64,000 bases of DNA from Berghia stephanieae (Eukaryota; Mollusca; Gastropoda; Nudibranchia; Aeolidiidae), in the NCBI GenBank assembly GCA_034508935.3, contig CM067444.1, forward strand, positions 75,954,367 to 76,018,366. Direction: 5' to 3'. Below, one piece after another: positions 35,148 through 48,674 of this stretch. Every line of letters begins with the position of its first letter. The first letter of the stretch is position 1. The notes beneath the pieces are model-generated. The model ran no database searches and was not told the origin of the DNA. It saw only the letters and a list, made by a program, of their open reading frames with translations. A program made the position numbers and the translations under genes.

Positions 35148-35661
35148 TTTGTTTGTTTTGTTTTAAAGGTCTTTACAGCGCTTGCAAGACATTAAGGTCA
35201 TATCAGCACCAGTAAAAAGCAAGAAAATATTCTAGATTTACAATCAAAGCACCCCAGAAAAGTAAGATGAAGGTGAATGGTACAAATAGGGAACAGATGT
35301 AGATTCGAAGAGCACACTATCAGTGTACTTAGTTTGAGATCACCTAAAAGTCTCAGACACCAACACAAGATCCCACTAAGAGGAATACACTCAAATGTTT
35401 ACAAATCATTTGTTAAAATAAAAAAAAGTACAGTATATAACAGAGAGATAATTTACAAGGAAAAAAAATATCATCTCCCAAAACTATAACTATACATTCG
35501 ACTATTTCCCTCCCAGCCAAGGACTCTGGCCAGAGTCAGGACAAAACTAAGTAATCTCATCCCAAGACAAAGACAGAAAGCAATTGGAAAACAGATACAG
35601 GGGGATAAAAGACACAGCAAGTACCTCCCTGTCCGCCATGGGAGGTCAGGAATCATACCCA
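35148..35661 (-). mobile_element. family B retroposon, copy 8
   Basis: Perfect 13-bp target duplication AATATCAATACTT at 35135-35147 and 35662-35674. The 5' end is nearly complete (GGAGGTCAGGAATCATACCC on plus). Confidence 0.93.
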
Positions 35662-35740
35662 AATATCAATACTTAATTCTATGTAAAACAAAATGCACTA
35701 TATCATATTGCATGAGCATTCCCAAAAGTTCTAATTACTT

Positions 35741-36261
35741 GTTTTTTTGTTTTGTTTTTGAGGGTTTTTACGGCGCTTGCAACACATTAAGGTCATATCA
35801 GCGCCAGTAAAAAGGAAGAAATGGGATAGTAAAAAGTTATAGAATTCAATTAAAGCACCCAAGAAAAGGTAAGACAAAGGGGAATTTGTTCAAATAGGAA
35901 ACAGATGTAGATTCCAAGAGCACACCACTCAAAGTACTTAGTTTGAGATCACCTAAAAGTCTCATCCAGACACAAGCACAGGTCCCCACTAAGAGGAATA
36001 CACTCAAATGTTAACAAATCAAATATAACATGTAAATAAAACATAATACAGTACATAACAGAGAGATGATTTACAAGGAAAAAAATATCATCTCCCAAGG
36101 CAATAACTATACATTCGACTGTTTCCCTCTCAGCCAAGGACTCCGACCAAGGTCAGGACAAAACCAAGCAATCTCACTCCAAGACAAAGACAGAAGGCTA
36201 TTGGAAAACAGATAAGAGGGGATAGAAGACACAGCAAGTACCTCCCTGCCCACTATGGGAA
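35741..36261 (-). mobile_element. family B retroposon, copy 9
   Basis: Perfect 12-bp target duplication TTCTAATTACTT at 35729-35740 and 36262-36273. The terminal hairpin stems are at 35772-35777 and 35800-35805, and the internal hairpin is at 36063-36070 and 36087-36094. It is 5'-truncated just inside the CACTATGGGA segment. Confidence 0.94.
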
Positions 36262-36273
36262 TTCTAATTACTT

Positions 36274-37251
36274 CTGTCAACAGCAAACAGCATAGGTAAA
36301 TAAAGACCAATACATTTTTGAAGGTAATGTACAACAAAGAAGAACCATAAAGTGCAACAACAGTGAAAAAATGCTTGGTAGATGAAATCTGCTTTACAAG
36401 CCAACAGGGGAAAATGACAGAAAAAAGGCACCGAAAAAAAAGAGAGATTTTTAAAAAAGAGGGAAAAAAAAAATTAAAGAAGAGAAAAGAAAAAAATCAA
36501 CAAATGTAAAAATAAAAAAAATTATTTAAACCATAGAAAGTCCATCTGTCAAATGACAAGAACATGTTTCAAAAATCTCCTAGCTTGATTAGGAGTCTAG
36601 CGATGCTTTCAACCAAGAAAAAGGAAGCCGACTGAATTATGAAAAGGATGAAAATTTTAGAATTATATGAATAAACGAGAACCAAAGACAATGCAAGTCT
36701 AAAGGATAAGAAAGAGGCATTTTTAAACTTGGGTTGAAACATTAGTCTTAGAAGCTTAAATGTGCTTACAGCACTTTTTGGTGATATCAGCACCATGGTA
36801 AAAACAGATTGTACATAGCACACAGGATTGGTAGACAGAGATAGAATTCAGTTGTGCCTGCAGCACTGATGAATCACAAGCAATTACGAAAAAAGGGAGT
36901 CAGACGAATTTAAGGGAATAGCGGAGGTAGCAAGTAAAGTTTTCATCTACCAGCTCCTATCATATTATCAACACTGGAAGAGTTTTTAAATTTTCTATTT
37001 AACCACAACCCTTCCCTTCAGCAGAGGAAAAAAATGGAACAAAAAAAAAAAAAAAAAAAAAAAGGTATTTGTTCAATCCTTTTTAAAAAAATCAATTCAT
37101 ATAGTCCATCCATTTAATTAATACAATGTAGCAAAATTTAACGGATTAAGATGCACACTAGTGTTTATACAGTGGTCTCAAAAAAAAAAAAAAAAGATGA
37201 CGTGAATGAATGTGTTGATACAGTATATTTCATTCAAAGCTTTAATAGTTG
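36274..37251. other. no gene seen
   Basis: A-rich sequence. TTGGTGATATCAGCACCATG at about 36779-36798 weakly recalls the family B head. Nothing else was recognised. Confidence 0.4.
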
Positions 37252-37263
37252 TTACATCAATGT

Positions 37264-37611
37264 TTTTTTTTTTTTTTTTTTTTTTGTTTGTTGCTTTAGG
37301 TCTCTTCCAACACAATTGAGGTTATATGAGAGACCGTTGAAACAAAAAACAAGCAATCTAACAAAAATAGTACAAATGTCAATCAAAAGCATAACCTAAA
37401 GATATCATAAGCTAAATTATAAATAACCAAGAACAAACAGGCAGAGGATTTACAGGAAAAAAAATATCCCCTGTCAAAAATACAATCACAAACCAAAGAA
37501 GCAGGATAGGCTAGTAAAGAGAAGAAGAAACGACATCACTATCGGATCGTACACCCATGCGAACATCATAGGTATATGATTCAAGGGTGATGCTCCCATC
37601 CAACCACCCGC
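37264..37611 (-). mobile_element. family B' retroposon, copy 2 (apparently complete)
   Basis: Perfect 12-bp target duplication TTACATCAATGT at 37252-37263 and 37612-37623. The terminal hairpin stems GGTCTCT (37299-37305) and AGAGACC (37329-37335) enclose a loop like that of family B. The internal hairpin stems are at 37442-37449 and 37466-37473. The 5' part differs from family B. Confidence 0.92.
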
Positions 37612-37623
37612 TTACATCAATGT

Positions 37624-40600
37624 GTCATGCCAAAGATGGCAGTGCTCTTGATCAAAACATTAAGGCATTAAGATATAAGTTTTGTATAGCTTGAAATAGA
37701 TACAGAGCACAACAATATTTATCTACAGGAAAATTTATAAAACTTCTGGACTTTTTCTTTCTTTTCTTGAGACCGCTGTATATCCTTTGGGCATTGGTTT
37801 GTAATAAAATCAAGCTAAGTCTTCTTATTATAAATCTTATAAGCCTTTGGCATAAAATATATTATAGGACTGAAAAAAAGTGTATTTACAATCCTAAATA
37901 GACAACTTGCACAGTGAACAATATCTCATTACAATAAGGAATATGTATTTAATCTTCCAGTACAAAAATATAGGAATCTACTGTAATAAGACATTTCAAT
38001 TTTTTAAAACTATGAGGTGTAAAAATCAGCTAAGGAGCGAATTATACATGACACATGAAAATAATATGATGCAAAATGACATGTCAAAACAAAAACAACT
38101 TGCAGGAACCACTACATTGAGACGTGAAGGGAGAGGGAATAAACCCGTGAAAGACAGGTAAAATGAATTTATAAAACCTGGCCACTGTTAAATGGTATAA
38201 TTGAAGCTTTCTTTCAAAACTCAGTCCATTTCTCTAATCTTAAATCAAGACCATTGCAAAATTATTATTCAGTCACTTAATGTATGTCATTGTAAAAAAT
38301 GAATCCCAGACCATACTGAATGTTGAAAATAAGTCTTCAATTCTAATAATGATAGAAAATTGAGGAGACTCTTTTTTACAGGGGATAATATTTATGGAGT
38401 TTGTTCATTCACTCCCCTCAAATAAAAAAAAAAAAGTCATTTCTTTATTCTAAATACCTGAAGAATTCTATCAACAGTATATTTTGTCAGTTCCATCTAA
38501 TGGGTACAAACAAAAGAATGAGGAAGAAGTGCGATAGAACTATGACGAGAGATAAATATATAGCATCATCAATTTACAACAACACTATGAAGATTAAAGT
38601 TTAAGGATCATTGAAACGTGGAGTCAATTCTGAAAAAGATGCTATAATAATAAAAAGCTCTAAGTATAATACAAAGAACTCATGATAATAGTATTAATAA
38701 TAATAATCAAAAACAAAACAAAAAAAAAAAACAAACAAACAAAAAAACTCACAACCATTTTATAGTAATCAGCACTTATGTATAATTTAATGCTCTGCAT
38801 ACCAACAACAAAAAATTAGCGTAGAAACTAGCTTTTACTTTTAGCCCAATACATGGTCGATTTAGAAATCTAGCATTCCACGGCGCCCTCAACATAAGGC
38901 AGACCTTCACCCATGACAGCTTGCTATAATATCAATCGGTATAGCTTCTAGCTTTCACCTAGCTTAATTAAAAATGCAAATGCTGCTGCATGAAGCTTGA
39001 AAAAGTAAAAGATTTTTAAAAAAGTGGATTAAAAACATAAATTTCGTTTACAATGACAAATTATGTAGGCATTGTCAATATAAAGTAGACGATGAATAAG
39101 ATGCATAAAACAAATGTGAAATGAGAGGATATGTTAAGGCAAACAACTATATTTATTCACCAAGCTACCACATCTTCCTATCTCACATTTGTCTTTAGCG
39201 TCTCATTCATCATCTACTTTGTTGACAAAGGCTTTGGCATCTCAAGGCCACATCATCTTTGTGAATAACATTTAAGCTTCAATTCCACTTTTTTTGTATG
39301 TTTTGTTTGTTTATTTCTTTTTTTTTTTTTTATTTGTTAAATAACCTAGCTTATTTAGACATGTTGAGGAAATCCTATGACCTTCAAGTGGCATCCAGCA
39401 AAGGTTTATTGATAAGAAGGCACCAAAATGACACATTTGTAAGCCACCAGTGTTGTCATTATACCCAAAAAAAAAAAAAAAAAAAAAAAAAAGACAATTC
39501 ATGTTATTCTGATTTCAATTTTAAAAAACAAAAACATTTCCTTTTTTGAGTTATTTTCTTGTAGGCTGCAATGAAAATTAGAGAATTTGTCTATTTGGTT
39601 TAGTTATAACTTGCTTGTGACACTTGAGGTAAAATCAGAACCATAGGAAAGGAATACGAGTATAATCAGAAAATCAGAGATCTGAGATTTTCTGCACCTA
39701 CTAATGCCAAAGAAAAGGTGACATAACATGCTAATTCTAACAGTGTTGACGTTCTTCCCAAGAACAATCTGTGAATTTAGTCTGACACTATTCAGAGTCC
39801 AATCTAGAAAAAAAAAACCCCAGATCCCTGCAGATAGAGATACAATTGGGTGGGTACAAAACCCCACCAATATTCACCAATAACATCTCTATTGAGATGA
39901 TTTACAAGAGAGGGAAAGACGGGAAAAATCTGCTCTCACTAAAAGAAATATCCACCAACTCTCAGCAAAGGACCCAAGGCAGAGTTAAAAAAAAATAAAT
40001 TCATCCCATTCTAGAACATGGTCACAAAGTCACACCAGAGACAAAAGAAAGGGTATGAGGTAGAAGGGACATCAAGGGTGCACCAATCGTGACATCACCC
40101 TAATCTCCCAAACCCATAAGAGTAGACATTTCGCCATGGTACTGAAAGGCCTCTAGCCACAGCAGTTAAGCTTTTAAATGTCACAAAGAGGTGAATTTAG
40201 TTATTGCTCAACACAGCAAGTGCAGGCTAACATTCTTACCGTTACATTTAAAACAATGCTAAAAACAGAAAGCTCAACCAGATCTTTTGAAATATACCAA
40301 TAAAAAATTTGGGGAGATAAATGATAGAATTAACTTGTGCATCATGAGGATGACATACTTTAACTACTTTAACAGATTGCTTAGTTATGCCAGTTTACAA
40401 TTTGACACTACGTGATCAATGGGAAATCCAAAAGATGCTCAAAGGGGTCGATTTCCACTGAATAACTAAAACAAGTTGAACATGGGTGTAAAACTATAAC
40501 TGCAATTGTATATAATATAAATATATGTAAATATATATTTATAAAATGGCATGCATGGATAATTGTATATAATATATAGTACAATATATTGTATCTGAAA

Positions 40601-43600
40601 CAGTCGAGACTAACATGTATTATTGATATACACTTTGAATAATTTGTGGAAATGTTATATGAAGATAATTGAGGAAACTGAAAAAGAAAAAAACACAGTA
40701 CAAACGTTCATCTGATGCACTTGTGCATGCAAGTTGATATGTGTGATATACAAAATAATACTCTAACTAATGTATACGCGCAAAATGCAAACACTCCCAG
40801 CCCAGTTAGGAAAAAAAAATATCTTGATGGCAAACGAACTATAGAAGCAACATAATTGGTCATAATACCAAGGATTATAGTATTCACTCACAATAATCGT
40901 ATATCAAGTTCATAGGGTATAGAGACAGGAAAAAAAAGAAGTTGATAGCAGTAACTCACACTATATCAATAAGTAGTAAACCACCACCATACAGAATTAG
41001 GTTAGAGGAAAATAAAAATTAGATACAGCCGACGGAAATTAATGAACTTATCTGTGAAATGCTTGGTAATGCATTGACAAAACAACAACAAATAGGCAAG
41101 ACAATTTACTGCAAGTAAATCTCTTATTTAACTTCCACTCTTTTCCCTCCATCTATTATCATACAATTTACTGATTTATCATCAGTTATTTTGAACCCTA
41201 CTTTTGTCCCTCAGCATTACATATAAAATGGCACATAAATATCAGCACATAGGGTTTCTTGCCGTTTGACTAGTAAAAAAAAAAAAAATTATTTACCATC
41301 ACAGCAAACACCAACACATCTTTGAAATTTAGTAATTTACTTTCACATCCTTTTCCCTGGAAGCATTCTAATTTTAGTCGACTGTATCTTCATCTATATT
41401 TATATAATATATATATATATATATATAATATATATATAATATAATAAAATAAATATATTATATAATATATAATTTATAATATATAATATTATTATATATT
41501 AATATTAAATCAAAAGCTTTTTCTTTAAAGGTAGAAGTATTGGAAGAAAGAAAAGAAAAGACTTTAAAAAGAGAGAAACAAAACAAAACAACAATATGAG
41601 AGAACAAATCATGATCAGTTGCATAATACAATTTGAGCAAAACTAATAAACTCATTACATAAGCTGAGCTAAACATGATAAATCCAATGTCAACAATAAA
41701 CCTTTGGGGAACATCAGGATTAAGGAAGGAGGAAGGGAGAATAAATAGAATAATAGAAAACAAAAAGAAGAGGTAACAGCTAAAAGCAAAAACTTAAAAA
41801 CCAACATTCATTTTTACGATTAACATTTTAGAAACTCTTACAAAAGAAAATGCTTTATAAAGAGAACGCTTTAAACTCTGAAGAGGAAGAAAAATAAGGA
41901 ATGGTACAAGTTTGGTTATTTAACTAGTTACAAGTATAAAAATGAATATTCACAAAACCACATACTCACAATATTCAATTAAGGCAGAAAACGGTGTCAG
42001 AAAAATGTGTTTTAAAAAAAGGAAAATTATCTATCTTCCTCAGTGAGTAAGATAAGGGCATGCAGGAAGGTACTGTCAATATATAATAAGTCTTAAGCTG
42101 ATTGTACCAGTGAATTTCTTATTAAAAAAGGTTAACTTGCAAGTTGATAATTTTTGAAAAGCTGTTTGAGAACTCTAGAAAAGTATTATGCATTTGAAAA
42201 GCAGTTGGCCATTGCAGCATTTAATTTCATATCAAATTCAGAATACTTTTGTTAACCCTTCAGTCACTGATTTTAGTTTTACTCAATTTAATATGGAATT
42301 TTACAGGAACCCCCCCCCCCCCCCCCCCAATTAAAATCAATATTTTCAAATAAAAAATCAACTTCTAAGTAAATCTGGCATATAGGTAAATGTGCCATAG
42401 AAAATTGAATTTATTTTGCTTACAGGAACGCTGGCTAAACTGACCTAAGCATGCCTTCATTTGCCACTTATCAGAATTGGACCAGGCATCATTAACGCAG
42501 TATAAAACAACACTGGAAGAAATCAAAAGAGAGAAAAGGTTGGCAAAAGAAATGTATCAACTTGAAGAGAAAGAGATAACAACAGTGCACATCTTTGGCA
42601 GTAATATAAAAAACTGGAATAGAAACAAACCAACAAGCACAGATGTAATCATTTTTCTAGCACAACATTAAAAATCGTACATTTGAGAAAACAGTAGGAA
42701 AACAAAGCAGCTTCAAAATAATGAATTTCCTTCTTCTAAAAGTAATGATCCCAAAAAGTGAAGAAAAAAAATCCATTCTTAAAAATACACACATGATTAT
42801 ATCTTTAAAAAAAAACAAAAAAAACAACAAATTAAAAAATCAGAAGACAATTATTAGTGGGTATACTATAAGACAACAAAATATGAAACCCAGACCAGAC
42901 ACTTCTAATCAAATGCATATAATATAATAACCACTGGAGGAAGGACAAAAAAAGGCGTTTTGATTGCAATATAGGAAGACAAGAGAATATACAAATATCA
43001 AAATATAAGATTGCCTTAGTGGATTACCAACGGCATACAGGCTTACACACCAACAAAATAAAAAAAAATCTACGAGAGGTTAATGATGTAAATACTTGAC
43101 TAGGCTTATGATATTATGTGTATATAGGCATATTTAATTATAAGTATGTATAACATATGTACAAAATCTTATTCCATAAAAGAGACAGGGTGGGTATATG
43201 GTCGACAAAAACAACCAATGACAACTGGTTAATCAACAATCTAGAAAAATAGTATGATTAGGAATAAATATGTATAATCAAAAATAAAAACCAACAAAAA
43301 AAAAGAACAAATTTATAAAACCATGCCCGAGATATGTATTTGAAACAGATTATTTCTTTAGAAAATAAATCTATAGCGTTACATCACTAAATGCCACTAG
43401 TATAAGAAAGACCACACGGTGAACCCAATTTGGGGGGAAAACATTACATGTTTGCTATAATTAATAATATTGATTGTTTATATCAGCTCGTGGTAATGTA
43501 AGAAGCGAAAAAAAAAAAAAAAAGAAAAAATAATACATTTTTTAAATCAATAAAATAATAATAAAACAAAATAAAAAACAAAAGTTCTGAAAATAATGAA

Positions 43601-46600
43601 GGAAAGAGAAGCAAAGAATCACAATATCATATTAAAAAGTTGAATTAAAAATCCAGATTAGTTTTGAGCATTATGACAAATTGTAACGATATTGATTGTA
43701 CATGGGAGGACAATATAACACAAAGCTGCCTAAACATTGTACTAGAATAATAATAAGAATAATAATTATATTTATAATTGTATTATAACTGGAGAGGATG
43801 TAGGAAGACCTTCATACCCCTCCATGTGATGAGTTAGGAGAACAAAGAGCAATTCCACAACCTCTAAGTAACCCTGATGACCGAAGCCAAAGAGTGTGAA
43901 AATAAAAATGCAACATCCTTGGTGGGGAGGAGGGGGAGTGGGAGAGGGAGAAAGGTAAAATTGAACCAAGCAGTCTAAGTACTTATTCAAACAACATAAT
44001 CATTATAGCTTTCCAAAAAAAAAAAAAAAAAAAAAAATATTAAGGTCTAATCTAAAATATGGGTTGAAAAGGAAGAATAGGAGGAAAAACTAAAAGCTTT
44101 CTTAAATGAACAAAAATAAAAATTCTTTTAAAAAATGAAGTCATAAACGATTAAAAGAAAATAATTATGGCTAAAACATTGTTAGCAAACTAAATAAATC
44201 ACCAATCTTTTAAGATATACAACCCAAAGCCAAAATATTATTTAAAAATCTACAATATATAGAATTGAAAATAATGGTTAAATACTAACCTCAGAAAGAG
44301 AGTTTTTTTTAAGCGACAAACACAAGACATAATTTTCAATGCATGCATTCCACAGTGCTGAATGGCACTTATGAAATGAAATGACTGTCAGAAGCAGTGA
44401 CAATAGTCTGAGTTAAATAACTTCAAATAAAAACTGAACACAACAAAATTTCTAGAAAAGGGATGATTTCAGCCAGTCAAGATGTTAGTAATCAATAATT
44501 CAATATAATATAATTGAAGAACATCTATATGAACGTCAAAACCTAAAATAAGAAAATTTGATGACAAAAAATACTAAACCAAGGCAGAAAAGCGAAAAAT
44601 TTCTGAAACATGAAGTTTTCATGTGTTTAGAATTGTGATAACCCAATGAAGAAATTATTTTCGTAAATAAAACTTGACTTCATTAAATGCAATTACAGCA
44701 GCAATTTGCTCTTCATAAACCACTAAAGAAGGAGGAGTAATCAACATGGCTAGAAAAGGGTAATAAAGAAAAGTATCATATATTCAATAATTGTACAAAC
44801 ACAATTTAACCTAAATATACCATAAGTGTCAGATATAATAATGAAGCAAGCAAATCCAGTTATAGCTTGCTGAAAACATTTTAAATTCTACCTCATGTAT
44901 TTTAAAATGAAATAAACTATCATGAAAAAATTTAAGTGAAAAAAAATAAAAAATGAATTGACTGTTCAGTGTATTTAACCTTGGTTGGCAAATTAAGTAT
45001 AATTGGTATCCCTTATCATTTTTTCTGTTTACCAATTCTAAAATCACTTTCCTATGGGCCGTAAATAAATCAGACCTGCCAACAACAATCGAAAATGTGT
45101 ACACTTTATTGGGGGAAAAATAGGGATTTAAAGGGAAAAATCTTTATCAAGTCTTCACTTTTATTTTAAAATAGTCATTTTAGAGAGCTCAAACTTGAAT
45201 GCAGTGCAGTAAAGTTGGTCACATAAATTTCAAACACAAACAATAGCATTTTCAACTTCCCTTCCCAAAAAAATCTGAATCCGCAGAAAAAAAAAAAAAA
45301 ATGTCTATACACCAATTACATGTAGAAGAGGAAGGTCTATAAATAACAATAAGTCTGACACTAATGGTAACAGTGCAGTTGTACAAACATGAAATATATT
45401 AGTATATGTCAGATATAGAAGGGAATACATTATGACTAAGCAGTCGTGAAATGATCACAACAGGCCCAAATCAAGCAACACATAATGTAGAACTACATAA
45501 ATGATGCCTAGATTGTATAATAATCAACCGAAAAAGTAAAAAAAAACCTCCTGATCCTCTTCTCATTTCATGTGACAAATAAAGAAATGTTTTTGAAATT
45601 ACAATACTCCTAATTGCCGTAAAAAAAAATCCCCCCCCCCCCCCACAAAAATAAGATAAATACCCAATTCCCCCATTCACGCTCTTACACATGTTGCTTT
45701 AATCGAATGCAAACACAAGGTTTAAAAAATCAATAAAAATCTGAATAGCATAAGGTACACCACCTCTGTAAACGAGATCTTTCAAATGTTTCATAATACA
45801 GAAGAATACGTTGTTTGTGTCTTTAGTTTTGACTGAATACCTGAGTTAATAGCAAAAAGATGTAAGCACCAATAACAGTCATATACATCAGTATCATCAT
45901 GACCACTGTACAAAAATTGTTATGACATCACCAAAGTAAACATAAAAGATAAAAAAATAAAATCAAAGTGCATGATTTGGACCTTATTGATGGCAATTGT
46001 AATAATTATATAATATATGGGAACACTGTGTCATGATTAGGAAGGTAATGTATTAGCAAAGCACAACAACCGAGTATATTTGAACTTGTAAATAATATAG
46101 TTAACAATTCACAGCTTTTGAAAAAAAAAAAAGAAAAAAAAAAGTGGCCAGACTATTTATATAGAATAAAATCTCTACGGTTAGGAATATTGATAATGAA
46201 AGATATTGTGTATACAATATATATATATTTATATGTATAGGATTATTACAAGTAAAATAAAAAGTTACAATGATAATTTGTCAATGTTATAATACCAAAC
46301 ACCACAATACTATGTAAGGGAAAGAAATCTTGATATATATATATATTATGGTTCAACAACGTTAAAAATGAAATGGAATTCGTGGTAATGACTGAATGAT
46401 GATAACTGCAACAAAAAAATCTTTTGTTTCAGAACAATCTCAACAGGCTCTAAAAGCTGGTCACTTTGACTATATTGTCAATCTTTGTTTCGTAAACCTT
46501 ATACAACTCGCTGACTACAATTTTTTTTAAAAAGTAATCTGATGGCCATTTAATTACTTATCACAGCCGATTAATAAATCAAATACCATATCTTTTCATA

Positions 46601-48532
46601 CATTCCGAAAGGTATCAGTGACCACAGGTAGAGTCTGATGACTTCAAAAGAGAAAAAAACACAAGACACGCGCACATGCACTCAAAGCTTGCAGCAACAG
46701 TAGTAGATGCAGATATCTGGTGAAAAAAATAATACTGAATGTTTTAAAAGCAGCTAGAAAGGACTAAAAACAAATATGAAATGAAGTTTCATTATCATAG
46801 GTAGGAATTATAAAGCTCTATAAAGTATGAGTATGAGACAGTGCCATTGGAATTGAAAAGCAAGGTATCAAAGGAGAAACACGAAAGGGCACATAATGGG
46901 AATCTAGAGAGAAAAAAGAAAAGAAAATTAAATAAAAGTGAGAATTTAAGTTATGGAGAAGAACAATTCATTATAAGCTCATATATATTGCATCACGGGC
47001 ATTAGAAATATTGGTTTCCTGTGTCGATTACTATTGAACATAGATATTGGTATTGAAGTACAGTTTCAATATAAACTTTAGCATAGAAATTCCTACCTAT
47101 GAAAACAACTTCAATCATTTCTAAATGTTAGAGGAGTGTTGGATAGAAGAGAGGAAAGATTTTGAAAGTCACCACAGACACAAGTTTACCGGGAAAATTA
47201 CTGCATGCAATGAAATCTCACAATGGAAGTTATCTTTTACTTCAGCTTCCGATCTATTTTAATGGAATTTTACTTTTTATATTTTCGGGGGAAAAAATCG
47301 TTTTGATACAATTCTTTTACCGATTTTATGCAGTATTTTAAAAGGAATGAAGAACAGCTAAAGTGAAGAAATGTTTTGAACCATGAGACAGGTGAAACTA
47401 TTTCAAACACAATGATCTTAAATTTTCATGAAGAGGGAGCAAGGTTTGAAAATGGGGATGAGGATGAAAGAGGAACGCACTTTTTTAATCTGATTGAATA
47501 TCACAGCTATAATTTTAAAGACTGGTTCCCCTAGTTAAGAATCAATTATCTACCACATAGACAAAACCAAGTGAGACCAACAAAAATCACTCAGATTATG
47601 ATTACATTCACACCACTCATAACATAATCAAAACACTTTTGTGGAACACAATATGTGAAGTAGAAGTCTGACAAACTTACAAAAACTACAATCAACCACT
47701 CACAGTCAAAGCATCAACATGAAATCTGGCAGTAGGTTAAAGTTTGTTGGCAGGACTTTGATTTGAAGAAGTAATTGTTTGGCTACATGATATTGTACAA
47801 TAACACTGCAGGTATGGATAACAAATCATTTATGTGCAAAGAGAAAACTGGAGCAAAACTCTTTGAAGCTCTTTACTGTGACTATATATATACTTTTTTT
47901 TGTTATAACAAAAAAAAAAAAATAAAAAAAAAGCAAAAACAATTGATACTTTTTCAACACCTCATTAAAGCTATAAAATCCTCCTCAATCACTGATTATT
48001 TCAAAAACACAACATTGAACTGGTAAAATAAGAAAACCTTCCACCGATCTTTTTGAATATAATTTTATATGACGATAAATTCCATTATTATATTGAAGAT
48101 ACAAGGTTAGAAAAATCAAGAAAACCAAAGCAGATACAATTCAAACCATGAAATAACAATAGTAAATGATGGAAATATTTTTCAATTAAGAGAGATTAAG
48201 CAAACAAAATCAAAAATTTTAAAATCTAGTCTAGGTTACGATACTAAAAGCCAATAATAAAGATAAAAATCTTGATTTCAAAACCACATTTCTCTACTGT
48301 GTAAGATTTATGAAATTCAAAGGTGAAAGGAAGTTGCCAAAAAGGTAAAAATCTGAAAAGTACTAAAAGACAACAGTCACATATCATTTTCAGGTTGGAG
48401 ATCAAGTTGTCAAATTTCCCTCCTTTCCTCTCCACACCAGTGTAGTTGCGCAGAAATTCTGTAACAAATATATATCCAATGTGGCAACAACTTGAATATG
48501 TTCCACAGAATCAAATCTTACACACTACATCA
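37624..48532. other. AT-rich gene desert; may include KCTD-type gene 3' UTR
   Basis: Nearly 11 kb with many short A runs, few dispersed repeats and no recognised protein. A faint family B relative may lie at about 39600-40130 (GACACTTGAGGTAAAATCAG and GAGATGATTTACAAGAGAGG). (AT)n sequence is near 41400-41510, C runs are at 42310-42328 and 45631-45644, and a long A run is at 39466-39492. Because the KCTD-type gene's stop codon is at 48533, the nearest part is probably its 3' untranslated region; the extent is unknown. Confidence 0.4.
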
Positions 48533-48674
48533 TTACAAGAATTTCTCTATAATTTGGACCAAACCACTTAGTTGAAAGTAGACTGCCTCATTGCGAAGTT
48601 CTTTTAAAACTTGTCTGTCTCTTGGCAAACTATCTTGATTGACTCCTCCATCACGAAGGTAATTGAGAATGTAT
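48533..48674 (-). CDS. KCTD-type gene, last coding exon
   Basis: Acceptor TTTCCAG before ATACATTCTC. Encodes YILNYLRDGG, then VLKELRNEAVYFQLSGLVQI, ending FL and TAA at 48535-48533. Joining to exon 6 restores the Arg of THFRYILNYL. Confidence 0.9.
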
